Shown here: positions 11,905 through 26,175 of the stretch, one piece after another
How positions within the stretch are numbered: the stretch's first letter is position 1
How the letters are laid out: every line of letters starts with the position of its first letter
From: Owenia fusiformis
Lineage: Eukaryota; Annelida; Polychaeta; Sabellida; Oweniidae
NCBI GenBank assembly: GCA_903813345.2
Contig: CAIIXF020000002.1
Coordinates: 17,121,467-17,185,466 of the forward strand
Reading direction: 5' to 3'
Length of the DNA stretch: 64,000 bases
Made by a program: the position numbers and the translations under genes
The notes under the pieces: generated by a model
The model's input: the letters and a program-made list of their open reading frames with translations, nothing else
Databases searched by the model: none
What the model was told of the DNA's origin: nothing

Positions 11905-14830
11905 TAACAAGATGGTATGTACATGTAGATATAAATGCTGCAGATAGGTAGCACAAATTGCAGATTCTCTGTGGTTTTCCTTTTGTGTTTCTTTTTGTTC
12001 TCTCCAAGGCAAGAGGTATGTAGATCACAAATGCTGCAGGTAGGTAGCACAAATTGTAGATTCTCTGTGGTTTTCCCTTTGTGGTTCTTTCTGTTCTCTC
12101 CAAGGCAAGAGGACTGCACCTGAAAGTACATTTAAGGAAAAGATCAGCGATGGTTCAATTAAAAAGAAAGCAACCCCGAAACTAAGCCAACAATTTTAAC
12201 ATGAAAACCCAAAAGAAAAGACCCTTCAATCTACAACTGTAGCTAAAATGAACACAAGACTTCAGACCTTCAAAATTTAGATCTGGAGTAGTACTTGAAG
12301 TCAACTTTAAAATTGAATCATTACTGAGTAAGTACTGGTCAACGAAATACAATACAATACAAAACAAAACAATACAATACAATACAATACAATACAATAC
12401 AATACAATACAATACAATACTAAGCACTAGATCCATGATCTTGGTCATCTGGTTCGTTGCTTGTCTGGTTCGTTGCTTGTCTGGTTCGTTGGTTGTTTGG
12501 TTCGTTGGATGGAGTGTTGATTAGTTTGTTGATTAATTAGTTAGTTGGTTGGTTAGTTTTAACCTATTGGGTGGTCTGGTGGTTGTCTGGTTGGTTAGTT
12601 GGTTGGTTAGTAAGTAAGTTAGTTGATTAAGCCTATTGGGTCATTGGTTGGTCGGTTGGATGTTCGGTAAGTTGGTTGGTTGGTTGTCTGGTTGGTTGTC
12701 TGGTTGTTTGACTTCTCCCCAAGAAAAACTAGAATAGTACTGGGAGCAGCCCCCTGCTAATGGAATGCAACTGATTGCAAGAGATAAAATCTGGTCAAAA
12801 GCGACATCTACAGTAAGTCCTTGAAACTCAACCTAGTCCCCTAATGGAGACAAATGTGATTTCAACAGGACTGTCTTTCTGCAGGAAAACTGAAAAACTA
12901 CTGGGAGTTCCCCCCCCTGCTAATGGGATGCAACTGATTGCAAGATATAATACTGGTCAAAATGCGACATCTACTGTAAGTCCTTGAAACTCAACCTAGT
13001 CCCCTAATGGAGACAAATGTGATTTCAACAGGACTGTCTTTCCCCAGGAAAACTGGAAGAGTACTGGGAGTCCCCCCCCCCTGCTAATGGGATGCAATTG
13101 ATTGCAAGAGATAAAAACTGGTCAGAGCGACATGTACGGTAGGTCCTTAAAACTCAACCTAGTCCCCTAATGGAGACAAATGTGATTTCAACAGGACCGT
13201 CCTTCTGCACGAAAACTGGAATAGTACTGGGAGTCCCCCCCCCCTGCTAATGGGATACAACTGATTGCAAGAGATGAAAACTGGTCAAAAGCGACATCTA
13301 CGGTAAGTCCTTGAAACTCAACCTATTCCCCTAATGGAGACAAATGTGATTTCAACAGGACTGTCTTTCCGCAGGAAAACTGGAAGAGTACTGGGAGTCC
13401 CCCCCCCTGCTAATGGGATGCAATTGATTGCAAGAGATAAAAACTGGTTAGAGCGACATGTACGGTAGGTCCTTGAAACTCAACCTAGTCCCCTAATGGA
13501 GACAAATGTGATTTCAACAGGACTGTCATTCCGCAGGAAAACTGGAATAGTACTGGGAGTTCCCCCCCCCCTTCTAATGGGATGCAACTGATTGCAAGAG
13601 ATAAAACTGGTCAAAATGCGACATCTACTGTAAGTCCTGGAAACTTGACCTAGTCCCCTCGTGGAAAAAATGTGATTCCAACAGGACCGTCTTTTCGCAG
13701 GGACTTCACCATCTGTGCTACAAATAGATAAAACATGTTGTAGTAGTTGTTATTTTACATAAAACTTTACATAAAAACTTTAAATAAAACTTTACACTAT
13801 ACTTTACACTACACTACTAAAAATTTACAGAATATTACAAAAGATAAAATTTATTTCTCCCAATTTGATATAAACCAGTAGACTTCCATATTTTTGATTT
13901 TGAAACATGAACTCTATCCCCCCGGAAACCCAACCACCCCCCTCCCACTTTACCTTAGAGTCCAAGTTTCTCCACCAAAAATATGGGTCGGCCAACAAAA
14001 GTCCACAAGTAAATATCAAACTGGGAGGCACCCCCCATCCCTATGCAAAACCAGGAAGGAATACTTAACTTAGGTAGCAGGAACGCAGGAACGCAGCTGT
14101 TGTCTCGGTTGTGTCGTTGGTCATCGGGCTCCTCATCTCCAAGCTGAAAGGGAACCTGAAAACAGAGGAACTAACCTGTTGTAATAATTGAATAGAAAAA
14201 AAATGTACTTACTTTGGTGCTTTGGTGACAGGAACACGAACACCTCTCGCCCATGATACTGTTTACGTGGACCGGACCTGATGGCTCAAAGTTGTCGAAA
14301 GACTGATCCAGCTGTCGCCCTAACTTGGTGTGTTTGCTGCATCTCTCTCATAGTTGTACCTGAAAGATACAAGATAAGAAAATGAAAACTACAAGGATGC
14401 AACTTGGTCGAGTCACTTCCAATACAAGCGGAGGAGGGAATGCAAAGACATTCCTTTCATTGACTCTAGTAAATCTGTCATAGCCTTATACCCCTCCTGG
14501 CTCAAGATTTATATCATCAAGTCAACTAACTGCTTGGGCAGATGTAACTCTGTAGGAAGAATGGAATAGTTGAGCATATGTATATTCTTTAAGAACACAG
14601 GCCACATGTGAAAATAATGAAACATGGCTTCATGGTACATCTGTACATTAAGTGAAATCAAGGCAGTCCTCTTTTAGTGTATTTCTTAGAAAAAATGTTT
14701 GCCAAACATACATGTGCCAACAATGGGATTAGAATCCCAACAATTGAAAAATGTGTCGTGTGGAATAACCGTACTGAACCAGAGAGCAAAATCATCAAAT
14801 GATAGAACTGATTATGTGTTACAGTACCTT
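11905..14830. repeat. Array unit 4 (type A)
   Basis: 2,926 bp with six inner repeats (about 12,720-13,700). Has an uninterrupted long AATAC run (about 12,369-12,421) and AAGCCAACAATT near 12,185, both shared only with unit 9. Confidence 0.92.
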
Positions 14831-17757
14831 TAACAAGATGGTATGTAGATATAAATGCTGCAGATAGGTAGCACAAATTGCAGATTCTCTGTGGTTTTCC
14901 TTTTGTGTTTCTTTTTGTTCTCTCCAAGGCAAGAGGTATGTAGATCACAAATGCTGCAGGTAGGTAGCACAAATTGTAGATTCTCTGTGGTTTTCCCTTT
15001 GTGGTTCTTTCTGTTCTCTCCAAGGCAAGAGGACTGCACCTGAAAGTACATTTAAGGAAAAGATCAGCGATGGTTCAATTAAAAAGAAAGAAACCCCGAA
15101 ACTAAGCCCACAATTTTAACATGAAAACCCAAAAGAAAAGACCCTTCAATCTACAACTATAGCTAAAATGAACACAAGACTTCAGACCTTCAAAATTTAG
15201 ATCTGGAGTAGTACTTGAAGTCAACTTTCAAATTGAATCATTACTGAGTAAGTACTGGTCAACGAAATACAATACAATACAAAACAAAACAATACAAAAC
15301 TATACAATACAATACAATACAATACAATACTAAGCACTAGATCCATGATCTTGGTCATCTGGTTCGTTGCTTGTCTGGTTCGTTGCTTGTCTGGTTCGTT
15401 GGTTGTTTGGTTCGTTGGATGGAGTGTTAATTAGTTTGTTGATTAATTAGTTTGTTGATTAATTAGTTAGTTGGTTGGTTAGTTTTAACCTATTGGGTGG
15501 TCTGGTGGTTGTCTGGTTGGTTAGTTGGTTGGTTAGTAAGTAAGTTAGTTAATAGATTAAGCATATTGGGTCATTGGTTGGTCGGTTGGATGTTCGGTAA
15601 GTTGGTTGGTTGTCTGGTTGGTTGTCTGGTTGTTTGACTTCCCCCCAATAAAAACTAGAATAGTACTGGGAGCAGCCCCCTGCTAATGGAATGCAACTGA
15701 TTGCAAGAGATAAAAACTGGTCAAAAGCGACATCTACAGTAAGTCCTTGAAACTCAACCTAGTCCCCTAATGGAGACAAATGTGATTTCAACAGGACTGT
15801 CTTTCTGCAGGAAAACTGAAAAACTACTGGGAGTCCCCCCCCCTGCTAATGGGATGCAACTGATTGCAAGAGATAATACTGGTCAAAATGCGACATCTAC
15901 TGTAAGTCCTTGAAACTCAACCTAGTCCCCTAATGGAGACAAATGTGATTTCAACAGGACTGTCTTTCCGCAGGAAAACTGGAAGAGTACTGGGAGTCCC
16001 CCCCCCCCTGCTAATGGGATGCAATTGATTGCAAGAGATAAAAACTGGTCAGAGCGACATGTACGGTAGGTCCTTGAAACTCAACCTAGTCCCCTAATGG
16101 AGACAAATGTGATTTCAACAGGACCGTCCTTCCGCACTAAAACTGGAATAGTACTGGGAGTTCCCCCCCCCCCTCTGCTAATGGGATACAACTGATTGCA
16201 AGAGATGAAAACTGGTCAAAAGCGACATCTACGGTAAGTCCTTGAAACTCAACCTAGTCTCCTAATGGAGACAAATGTGATTTCAACAGGACTGTCTTTC
16301 CGCAGGAAAACTGGAAGAGTACTGGGAGTCCACCCCCTGCTAATGGGATGCAATTGATTGCAAGAGATAAAAACTGGTCAGAGCGACATGTACGGTAGGT
16401 CCTTGAAACTCAACCCAGTCCCCTAATGGAGACAAATGTGATTTCAACAGGACTGTCATTCCACAGGAAAACTGGAATAGTACTGGGAGTCCCCCCCCCC
16501 TTCTAATGGGATGCAACTGATTGCAAGAGATAAAACTGGTCAAAATGCGACATCTACTGTAAGTCCTGGAAACTTGACCTAGTCCCCTCGTGGAAAAAAT
16601 GTGATTCCAACAGGACCGTCTTTTCGCAGGGACTTCACCATCTGTGCTACAAATAGATAAAACATGTTGTAGTAGTTGTTATTTTACATAAAACTTTACA
16701 TAAAAACTTTAAATAAAACTTTACACTATACTTTACACTACACTACTAAAAATTTACAGAATATTACAAAAGATAAAATTTATTTCTCCCAATTTGATAT
16801 AAACCAGTAGACTTCCATATTTTTGATTTTGAAACATGAACTCTATCCCCCGGAAACCCAACCACCCCCCTCCCACTTTACCTTAGAGTCCAAGTTTCTC
16901 CACCAAAAATATGGGTCGGCCAACAAAAGTCCACAAGTAAATATCAAACTGGGAGGCGCCCCCCATCCCTATGCAAAACCAGGAAGGAATACTTAACTTA
17001 GGTATCAGGAACGCAGGAACGCAGCTGTTGTGTCGGTTGTGTTGTTTGTCATCGGGCTCCTCATCTCCAAGCTGAAAGGGAACCTGAAAACAGAGGAACT
17101 AACCTGTTGTAATAATTGAATAGAAAAAAATGTACTTACTTTGGTGCTTTGGTGACCGGAACACTAACACCTCTCGCCCATGATACTGTTTACGTGGACC
17201 GGACCTGATGGCTCAAATTTGTAGAAAGACTGATCCAGCTGTCGCCCTAACTTGGTGTGTTTGCTGCATCTCTCTCATTGTTGTACCTGAAAGATACAAG
17301 ATAAGAAAATGAAAAGTACAAGGATGCAACTTGGTCGAGTCACTTCCAATACAAGCGGAGGAGGGAATGCAAAGACATTCCTTTCATTGACTCTAGTAAA
17401 TCTGTCATAGCCTTATACCCCTCCTGGCTCAAGATTTATATCATCAAGTCAACTAACTGCTTGGGCAGATGTAACTCTGTAGAAAGAATGGAATAGTTGA
17501 GCATATGTATATTCTTTAAGAACACAGACCACATGTGAAAATAATGAAACATGGCTTCATGGTACATCTGTACATTAAGTGAAATCAAGGCAGTCCTCTT
17601 TTAGTGTATTTCTTAGAAAAAATGTTTGCCAAACATACATGTGCCAACAATGGGATTAGAATCCCAACAATTGAAAAATGTGTCGTGTGGAATAACCGTA
17701 CTGAACCAGAGAGCAAAATCATCAAATGATAGAACTGATTATGTGTTACAGTACCTT
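14831..17757. repeat. Array unit 5 (type B)
   Basis: 2,927 bp with six inner repeats (about 15,640-16,629). Markers shared only with unit 10 are CTTTCAAATTG near 15,228, GGTATCAGG near 17,003 and GAAAAGTACAAGG at 17,311. A 19-bp tandem duplication extends the TTAGTTTGTTGATTAA tract near 15,430-15,465. Confidence 0.92.
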
Positions 17758-20663
17758 TAACAAGATGGTATGTACATGTAGATATAAATGCTGCAGATAG
17801 GTAGCACAAATTGCAGATTCTCTGTGGTTTTCCTTTTGTGTTTCTTTTTGTTCTCTCCAAGGCAAGAGGTATGTAGATCACAAATGCTGCAGGTAGGTAG
17901 CACAAATTGTAGATTCTCTGTGGTTTTCCCTTTGTGGTTCTTTCTGTTCTCTCCAAGGCAAGAGGACTGCACCTGAAAGTACATTTAAGGAAAAGATCAG
18001 CGATGGTTCAATTAAAAAGAAAGCAACCCCGAAACTAAGCCCACAATTTTAACATGAAAACCCAAAATAAAAGACCCTTCAATCTACAACTGTAGCTAAA
18101 ATGAACACAAGACTTCAGACCTTCAAAATTTAGATCTGGAGTAGTACTTGAAGTCAACTTTAAAATTGAATCATTACTGAGTAAGTACTGGTCAACGAAA
18201 TACAATACAATACAAAACAAAACAATACAATACAATACAATACAATACTAAGCACTAGATCCATGATCTTGGTCATCTGGTTCGTTGCTTGTCTGGTTCG
18301 TTGCTTGTCTGGTTCGTTGGTTGTTTGGTTCGTTGGATGGAGTGTTGATTAGTTTGTTGATTAATTAGTTAGTTGGTTGGTTAGTTTTAACCTATTGGGT
18401 GGTCTGGTGGTTGTCTGGTTGGTTAGTTGGTTGGTTAGTAAGTAAGTTAGTTAATAGATTAAGCCTATTGGGTCATTGGTTGGTCGGTTGGATGTTCGGT
18501 AAGTTGGTTGGTTGGTTGTCTGGTTGGTTGTCTGGTTGTTTGACTTCCCCCCAAGAAAAACTAGAATAGTACTGGGAGCAGCCCCCTGCTAATGGAATGC
18601 AACTGATTGCAAGAGATAAAAACTGGTCAAAAGCGACATCTACAGTAAGTCCTTGAAACTCAACCTAGTCCCCTAATGGAGACAAATGTGATTTCAACAG
18701 GACTGTCTTTCTGCAGGAAAACTGAAAAACTACTGGGAGTTCCCCCCCCCCTGCTAATGGGATGCAACTGATTGCAAGATATAATACTGGTCAAAATGCG
18801 ACATCTACTGTAAGTCCTTGAAACTCAACCTAGTCCCCTAATGGAGACAAATGTGATTTCAACAGGACTGTCTTTCCCCAGGAAAACTGGAAGAGTACTG
18901 GGAGTCCCCCCCTGCTAATGGGATGCAATTGATTGCAAGAGATAAAAACTGGTCAGAGCGACATGTACGGTAGGTCCTTGAAACTCAACCTAGTCCCCTA
19001 ATGGAGACAAATGTGATTTCAACAGGACCGTCCTTCTGCACGAAAACTGGAATAGTACTGGGAGTCCCCCCCCCCTGCTAATGGGATACAACTGATTGCA
19101 AGAGATGAAAACTGGTCAAAAGCGACATCTACGGTAAGTCCTTGAAACTCAACCTATTCCCCTAATGGAGACAAATGTGATTTCAACAGGACTGTCTTTC
19201 CGCAGGAAAACTGGAAGAGTACTGGGAGTCCCCCCCCCTGCTAATGGGATGCAATTGATTGCAAGAGATAAAAACTGGTTAGAGCGACATGTACGGTAGG
19301 TCCTTGAAACTCAACCTAGTCCCCTAATGGAGACAAATGTGATTTCAACAGGACTGTCATTCCGCAGGAAAACTGGAATAGTACTGGGAGTTCCCCCCCC
19401 CCCCCTTCTAATGGGATGCAACTGATTGCAAGAGATAAAACTGGTCAAAATGCGACATCTACTGTAAGTCCTGGAAACTTGACCTAGTCCCCTCGTGGAA
19501 AAAATGTGATTCCAACAGGACCGTCTTTTCGCAGGGACTTCACCATCTGTGCTACAAATAGATAAAACATGTTGTAGTAGTTGTTATTTTACATAAAACT
19601 TTACATAAAAACTTTAAATAAAACTTTACACTATACTTTACACTACACTACTAAAAATTTACAGAATATTACAAAAGATAAAATTTATTTCTCCCAATTT
19701 GATATAAACCAGTAGACTTCCATATTTTTGATTTTGAAACATGAACTCTATCCCCCCGGAAACCCAACCACCCCCCTCCCACTTTACCTTAGAGTCCAAG
19801 TTTCTCCACCAAAAATATGGGTCGGCCAACAAAAGTCCACAAGTAAATATCAAACTGGGAGGCGCCCCCCATCCCTATGCAAAACCAGGAAGGAATACTT
19901 AACTTAGGTAGCAGGAACGCAGGAACGCAGCTGTTGTCTCGGTTGTGTCGTTGGTCATCGGGCTCCTCATCGCCAAGCTGAAAGGGAACCTGAAAACAGA
20001 GGAACTAACCTGTTGTAATAATTGAATAGAAAAAAATGTACTTACTTTGGTGCTTTGGTGACAGGAACACGAACACCTCTCGCCCATGATACTGTTTACG
20101 TGGACCGGACCTGATGGCTCAAAGTTGTCGAAAGACTGATCCAGCTGTCGCCCTAACTTGGTGTGTTTGCTGCATCTCTCTCATAGTTGTACCTGAAAGA
20201 TACAAGATAAGAAAATGAAAACTACAAGGATGCAACTTGGTCGAGTCACTTCCAATACAAGCGGAGGAGGGAATGCAAAGACATTCCTTTCATTGACTCT
20301 AGTAAATCTGTCATAGCCTTATACCCCTCCTGGCTCAAGATTTATATCATCAAGTCAACTAACTGCTTGGGCAGATGTAACTCTGTAGGAAGAATGGAAT
20401 AGTTGAGCATATGTATATTCTTTAAGAACACAGGCCACATGTGAAAATAATGAAACATGGCTTCATGGTACATCTGTACATTAAGTGAAATCAAGGCAGT
20501 CCTCTTTTAGTGTATTTCTTAGAAAAAATGTTTGCCAAACATACATGTGCCAACAATGGGATTAGAATCCCAACAATTGAAAAATGTGTCGTGTGGAATA
20601 ACCGTACTGAACCAGAGAGCAAAATCATCAAATGATAGAACTGATTATGTGTTACAGTACCTT
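17758..20663. repeat. Array unit 6 (type A)
   Basis: 2,906 bp with six inner repeats (about 18,553-19,532). Private changes include CCCAAAATAAAAG near 18,062 and CTCATCGCCAAG near 19,966. Short AATAC run. Confidence 0.92.
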
Positions 20664-23574
20664 TAACAAGATGGTATGTAGATATAAATGCTGCAGATAG
20701 GTAGCACAAATTGCAGATTCTCTGTGGTTTTCCTTTTGTGTTTCTTTTTGTTCTCTCCAAGGCAAGAGGTATGTAGATCACAAATGCTGCAGGTAGGTAG
20801 CACAAATTGTAGATTCTCTGTGGTTTTCCCTTTGTGGTTCTTTCTGTTCTCTCCAAGGCAAGAGGACTGCACCTGAAAGTACATTTAAGGAAAAGATCAG
20901 CGATGGTTCAATTAAAAAGAAAGAAACCCCGAAACTAAGCCCACAATTTTAACATGAAAACCCAAAAGAAAAGACCCTTCAATCTACAACTATAGCTAAA
21001 ATGAACACAAGACTTCAGACCTTCAAAATTTAGATCTGGAGTAGTACTTGAAGTCAACTTTAAAATTGAATCATTACTGAGTAAGTACTGGTCAACGAAA
21101 TACAATACAATACAAAACAAAACAATACAAAACTATACAATACAATACAATACAATACAATACTAAGCACTAGATCCATGATCTTGGTCATCTGGTTCGT
21201 TGCTTGTCTGGTTCGTTGCTTGTCTGGTTCGTTGGTTGTTTGGTTCGTTGGATGGAGTGTTGATTAGTTTGTTGATTAATTAGTTAGTTGGTTGGTTAGT
21301 TTTAACCTATTGGGTGGTCTGGTGGTTGTCTGGTTGGTTAGTTGGTTGGTTAGTAAGTAAGTTAGTTAATAGATTAAGCATATTGGGTCATTGGTTGGTC
21401 GGTTGGATGTTCGGTAAGTTGGTTGGTTGTCTGGTTGGTTGTCTGGTTGTTTGACTTCCCCCCAATAAAAACAAGAATAGTACTGGGAGCAGCCCCCTGC
21501 TAATGGAATGCAACTGATTGCAAGAGATAAAAACTGGTCAAAAGAGACATCTACAGTAAGTCCTTGAAACTCAACCTAGTCCCCTAATGGAGACAAATGT
21601 GATTTCAACAGGACTGTCTTTCTGCAGGAAAACTGAAAAACTACTGGGAGTCCCCCCCCCTGCTAATGGGATGCAACTGATTGCAAGAGATAATACTGGT
21701 CAAAATGCGACATCTACTGTAAGTCCTTGAAACTCAACCTAGTCCCCTAATGGAGACAAATGTGATTTCAACAGGACTGTCTTTCCGCAGGAAAACTGGA
21801 AGAGTACTGGGAGTCCCCCCCCCCTGCTAATGGGATGCAATTGATTGCAAGAGATAAAAACTGGTCAGAGCGACATGTACGGTAGGTCCTTGAAACTCAA
21901 CCTAGTCCCCTAATGGAGACAAATGTGATTTCAACAGGACCGTCCTTCCGCACTAAAACTGGAATAGTACTGGGAGTTCCCCCCCCCCCCTGCTAATGGG
22001 ATACAACTGATTGCAAGAGATGAAAACTGGTCAAAAGCGACATCTACGGTAAGTCCTTGAAACTCAACCTAGTCTCCTAATGGAGACAAATGTGATTTCA
22101 ACAGGACTGTCTTTCCGCAGGAAAACTGGAAGAGTACTGGGAGTCCACCCCCTGCTAATGGGATGCAATTGATTGCAAGAGATAAAAACTGGTCAGAGCG
22201 ACATGTACGGTAGGTCCTTGAAACTCAACCCAGTCCCCTAATGGAGACAAATGTGATTTCAACAGGACTGTCATTCCACAGGAAAACTGGAATAGTACTG
22301 GGAGTCCCCCCCCCCCTTCTAATGGGATGCAACTGATTGCAAGAGATAAAACTGGTCAAAATGCGACATCTACTGTAAGTCCTGGAAACTTGACCTAGTC
22401 CCCTCGTGGAAAAAATGTGATTCCAACAGGACCGTCTTTTCGCAGGGACTTCACCATCTGTGCTACAAATAGATAAAACATGTTGTAGTAGTTGTTATTT
22501 TACATAAAACTTTACATAAAAACTTTAAATAAAACTTTACACTATACTTTACACTACACTACTAAAAATTTACAGAATATTACAAAAGATAAAATTTATT
22601 TCTCCCAATTTGATATAAACCAGTAGACTTCCATATTTTTGATTTTGAAACATGAACTCTATCCCCCGGAAACCCAACCACCCCCCTCCCACTTTACCTT
22701 AGAGTCCAAGTTTCTCCACCAAAAATATGGGTCGGCCAACAAAAGTCCACAAGTAAATATCAAACTGGGAGGCGCCCCCCATCCCTATGCAAAACCAGGA
22801 AGGAATACTTAACTTAGGTAGCAGGAACGCAGGAACGCAGCTGTTGTGTCGGTTGTGTTGTTTGTCATCGGGCTCCTCATCTCCAAGCTGAAAGGGAACC
22901 TGAAAACAGAGGAACTAACCTGTTGTAATAATTGAATAGAAAAAAAATGTACTTACTTTGGTGCTTTGGTGACCGGAACACTAACACCTCTCGCCCATGA
23001 TACTGTTTACGTGGACCGGACCTGATGGCTCAAATTTGTAGAAAGACTGATCCAGCTGTCGCCCTAACTTGGTGTGTTTGCTGCATCTCTCTCATTGTTG
23101 TACCTGAAAGATACAAGATAAGAAAATGAAAAATACAAGGATGCAACTTGGTCGAGTCACTTCCAATACAAGCGGAGGAGGGAATGCAAAGACATTCCTT
23201 TCATTGACTCTAGTAAATCTGTCATAGCCTTATACCCCTCCTGGCTCAAGATTTATATCATCAAGTCAACTAACTGCTTGGGCAGATGTAACTCTGTAGA
23301 AAGAATGGAATAGTTGAGCATATGTATATTTTTTAAGAACACAGACCACATGTGAAAATAATGAAACATGGCTTCATGGTACATCTGTACATTAAGTGAA
23401 ATCAAGGCAGTCCTCTTTTAGTGTATTTCTTAGAAAAAATGTTTGCCAAACATACATGTGCCAACAATGGGATTAGAATCCCAACAATTGAAAAATGTGT
23501 CGTGTGGAATAACCGTACTGAACCAGAGAGCAAAATCATCAAATGATAGAACTGATTATGTGTTACAGTACCTT
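20664..23574. repeat. Array unit 7 (type B)
   Basis: 2,911 bp with six inner repeats (about 21,463-22,446). Shares ACACTAACACC with units 5 and 10. Confidence 0.92.
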
Positions 23575-26175
23575 TAACAAGATGGTATGTACATGTAGAT
23601 ATAAATGCTGCAGATAGGTAGCACAAATTGCAGATTCTCTGTGGTTTTCCTTTTGTGTTTCTTTTTGTTCTCTCCAAGGCAAGAGGTATGTAGATCACAA
23701 ATGCTGCAGGTAGGTAGCACAAATTGTAGATTCTCTGTGGTTTTCCCTTTGTGGTTCTTTCTGTTCTCTCCAAGGCAAGAGGACTGCACCTGAAAGTACA
23801 TTTAAGGAAAAGATCAGCGATGGTTCAATTAAAAAGAAAGCAACCCCGAAACTAAGCCCACAATTTTAACATGAAAACCCAAAAGAAAAGACCCTTCAAT
23901 CTACAACTGTAGCTAAAATGAACACAAGACTTCAGACCTTCAAAATTTAGATCTGGAGTAGTACTTGAAGTCAACTTTAAAATTGAATCATTACTGAGTA
24001 AGTACTGGTCAACGAAATACAATACAATACAAAACAAAACAATACAAAACTATACAATACAATACAATACAATACAATACAATACAATACTAAGCACTAG
24101 ATCCATGATCTTGGTCATCTGGTTCGTTGCTTGTCTGGTTCGTTGCTTGTCTGGTTCGTTGGTTGTTTGGTTCGTTGGATGGAGTGTTGATTAGTTTGTT
24201 GATTAATTAGTTAGTTGGTTGGTTAGTTTTAACCTATTGGGTGGTCTGGTGGTTGTCTGGTTGGTTAGTTGGTTGGTTAGTAAGTAAGTTAGTTAATAGA
24301 TTAAGCCTATTGGGTCATTGGTTGGTCGGTTGGATGTTCGGTAAGTTGGTTGGTTGGTTGTCTGGTTGGTTGTCTGGTTGTTTGACTTCCCCCCAAGAAA
24401 AACTAGAATAGTACTGGGAGCAGCCCCCTGCTAATGGAATGCAACTGATTGCAAGAGATAAAAACTGGTCAAAAGCGACATCTACAGTAAGTCCTTGAAA
24501 CTCAACCTAGTCCCCTAATGGAGACAAATGTGATTTCAACAGGACTGTCTTTCTGCAGGAAAACTGAAAAACTACTGGGAGTCCCCCCCCCTGCTAATGG
24601 GATGCAACTGATTGCAAGAGATAATACTGGTCAAAATGCGACATCTACTGTAAGTCCTTGAAACTCAACCTAGTCCCCTAATGGAGACAAATGTGATTTC
24701 AACAGGACTGTCTTTCCCCAGGAAAACTGGAAGAGTACTGGGAGTCCCCTCCCCCTGCTAATGGGATGCAATTGATTGCAAGAGATAAAAACTGGTCAGA
24801 GCGACATGTACGGTAGGTCCTTGAAACTCAACCTAGTCCCCTAATGGAGACAAATGTGATTTCAACAGGACTGTCATTCCACAGGAAAACTGGAATAGTA
24901 CTGGGAGTCCCCCCCCCCTTCTAATGGGATGCAACTGATTGCAAGAGATAAAACTGGTCAAAATGCGACATCTACTGTAAGTCCTGGAAACTTGACCTAG
25001 TCCCCTCGTGGAAAAAATGTGATTCCAACAGGACCGTCTTTTCGCAGGGACTTCACCATCTGTGCTACAAATAGATAAAACATGTTGTAGTAGTTGTTAT
25101 TTTACATAAAACTTTACATAAAAACTTTAAATAAAACTTTAGACTATACTTTACACTACACTACTAAAAATTTACAGAATATTACAAAAGATAAAATTTA
25201 TTTCTCCCAATTTGATATAAACCAGTAGACTTCCATATTTTTGATTTTGAAACATGAACTCTATCCCCCGGAAACCCAACCACCCCCCTCCCACTTTACC
25301 TTAGAGTCCAAGTTTCTCCACCAAAAATATGGGTCGGCCAACAAAAGTCCACAAGTAAATATCAAACTGGGAGGCGCCCCCCATCCCTATGCAAAACCAG
25401 GAAGGAATACTTAACTTAGGTAGCAGGAACGCAGGAACGCAGCTGTTGTGTCGGTTGTGTTGTTTGTCATCGGGCTCCTCATCTCCAAGCTGAAAGGGAA
25501 CCTGAAAACAGAGGAACTAACCTGTTGTAATAATTGAATAGAAAAAAATGTACTTACTTTGGTGCTTTGGTGACCGGAACACGAACACCTCTCGCCCATG
25601 ATACTGTTTACGTGGACCGGACCTGATGGCTCAAATTTGTAGAAAGACTGATCCAGTTGTCGCCCTAACTTGGTGTGTTTGCTGCATCTCTCTCATTGTT
25701 GTACCTGAAAGATACAAGATAAGAAAATGAAAAATACAAGGATGCAACTTGGTCGAGTCACTTCCAATACAAGCGGAGGAGGGAATGCAAAGACATTCCT
25801 TTCATTGACGCTAGTAAATCTGTCATAGCCTTATACCCCTCCTGGCTCAAGATTTATATCATCAAGTCAACTAACTGCTTGGGCAGATGTAACTCTGTAG
25901 AAAGAATGGAATAGTTGAGCATATGTATATTCTTTAAGAACACAGACCACATGTGAAAATAATGAAACATGGCTTCATGGTACATCTGTACATTAAGTGA
26001 AATCAAGGCAGTCCTCTTTTAGTGTATTTCTTAGAAAAAATGTTTGCCAAACATACATGTGTCAACAATGGGATTAGAATCCCAACAATTGAAAAATGTG
26101 TCGTGTGGAATAACCGTACTGAACCAGAGAGCAAAATCATCAAATGATAGAACTGATTATGTGTTACAGTACCTT
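23575..26175. repeat. Array unit 8 (A-to-B recombinant, short)
   Basis: 2,601 bp, the shortest unit, with four inner repeats (about 24,396-25,046). The left part is type A. The right part, from the inner repeat with CATTCCACAGG near 24,875, is type B and carries unit 3 private variants. Two inner repeats (about 322 bp) are missing exactly at the switch, so this unit is the product of an out-of-register exchange between an A and a B unit. Confidence 0.92.

Noticed and set aside
12182-12448. Open frame with YCIVLYCIVL repeats
   Set aside because: Simple translation of the AATAC microsatellite; length varies with run length.
16340-16543. Minus-strand frame through the 161-bp repeats
   Set aside because: Opened by a single TAG-to-TGG change and depends on C-run length; the period is not a multiple of three.
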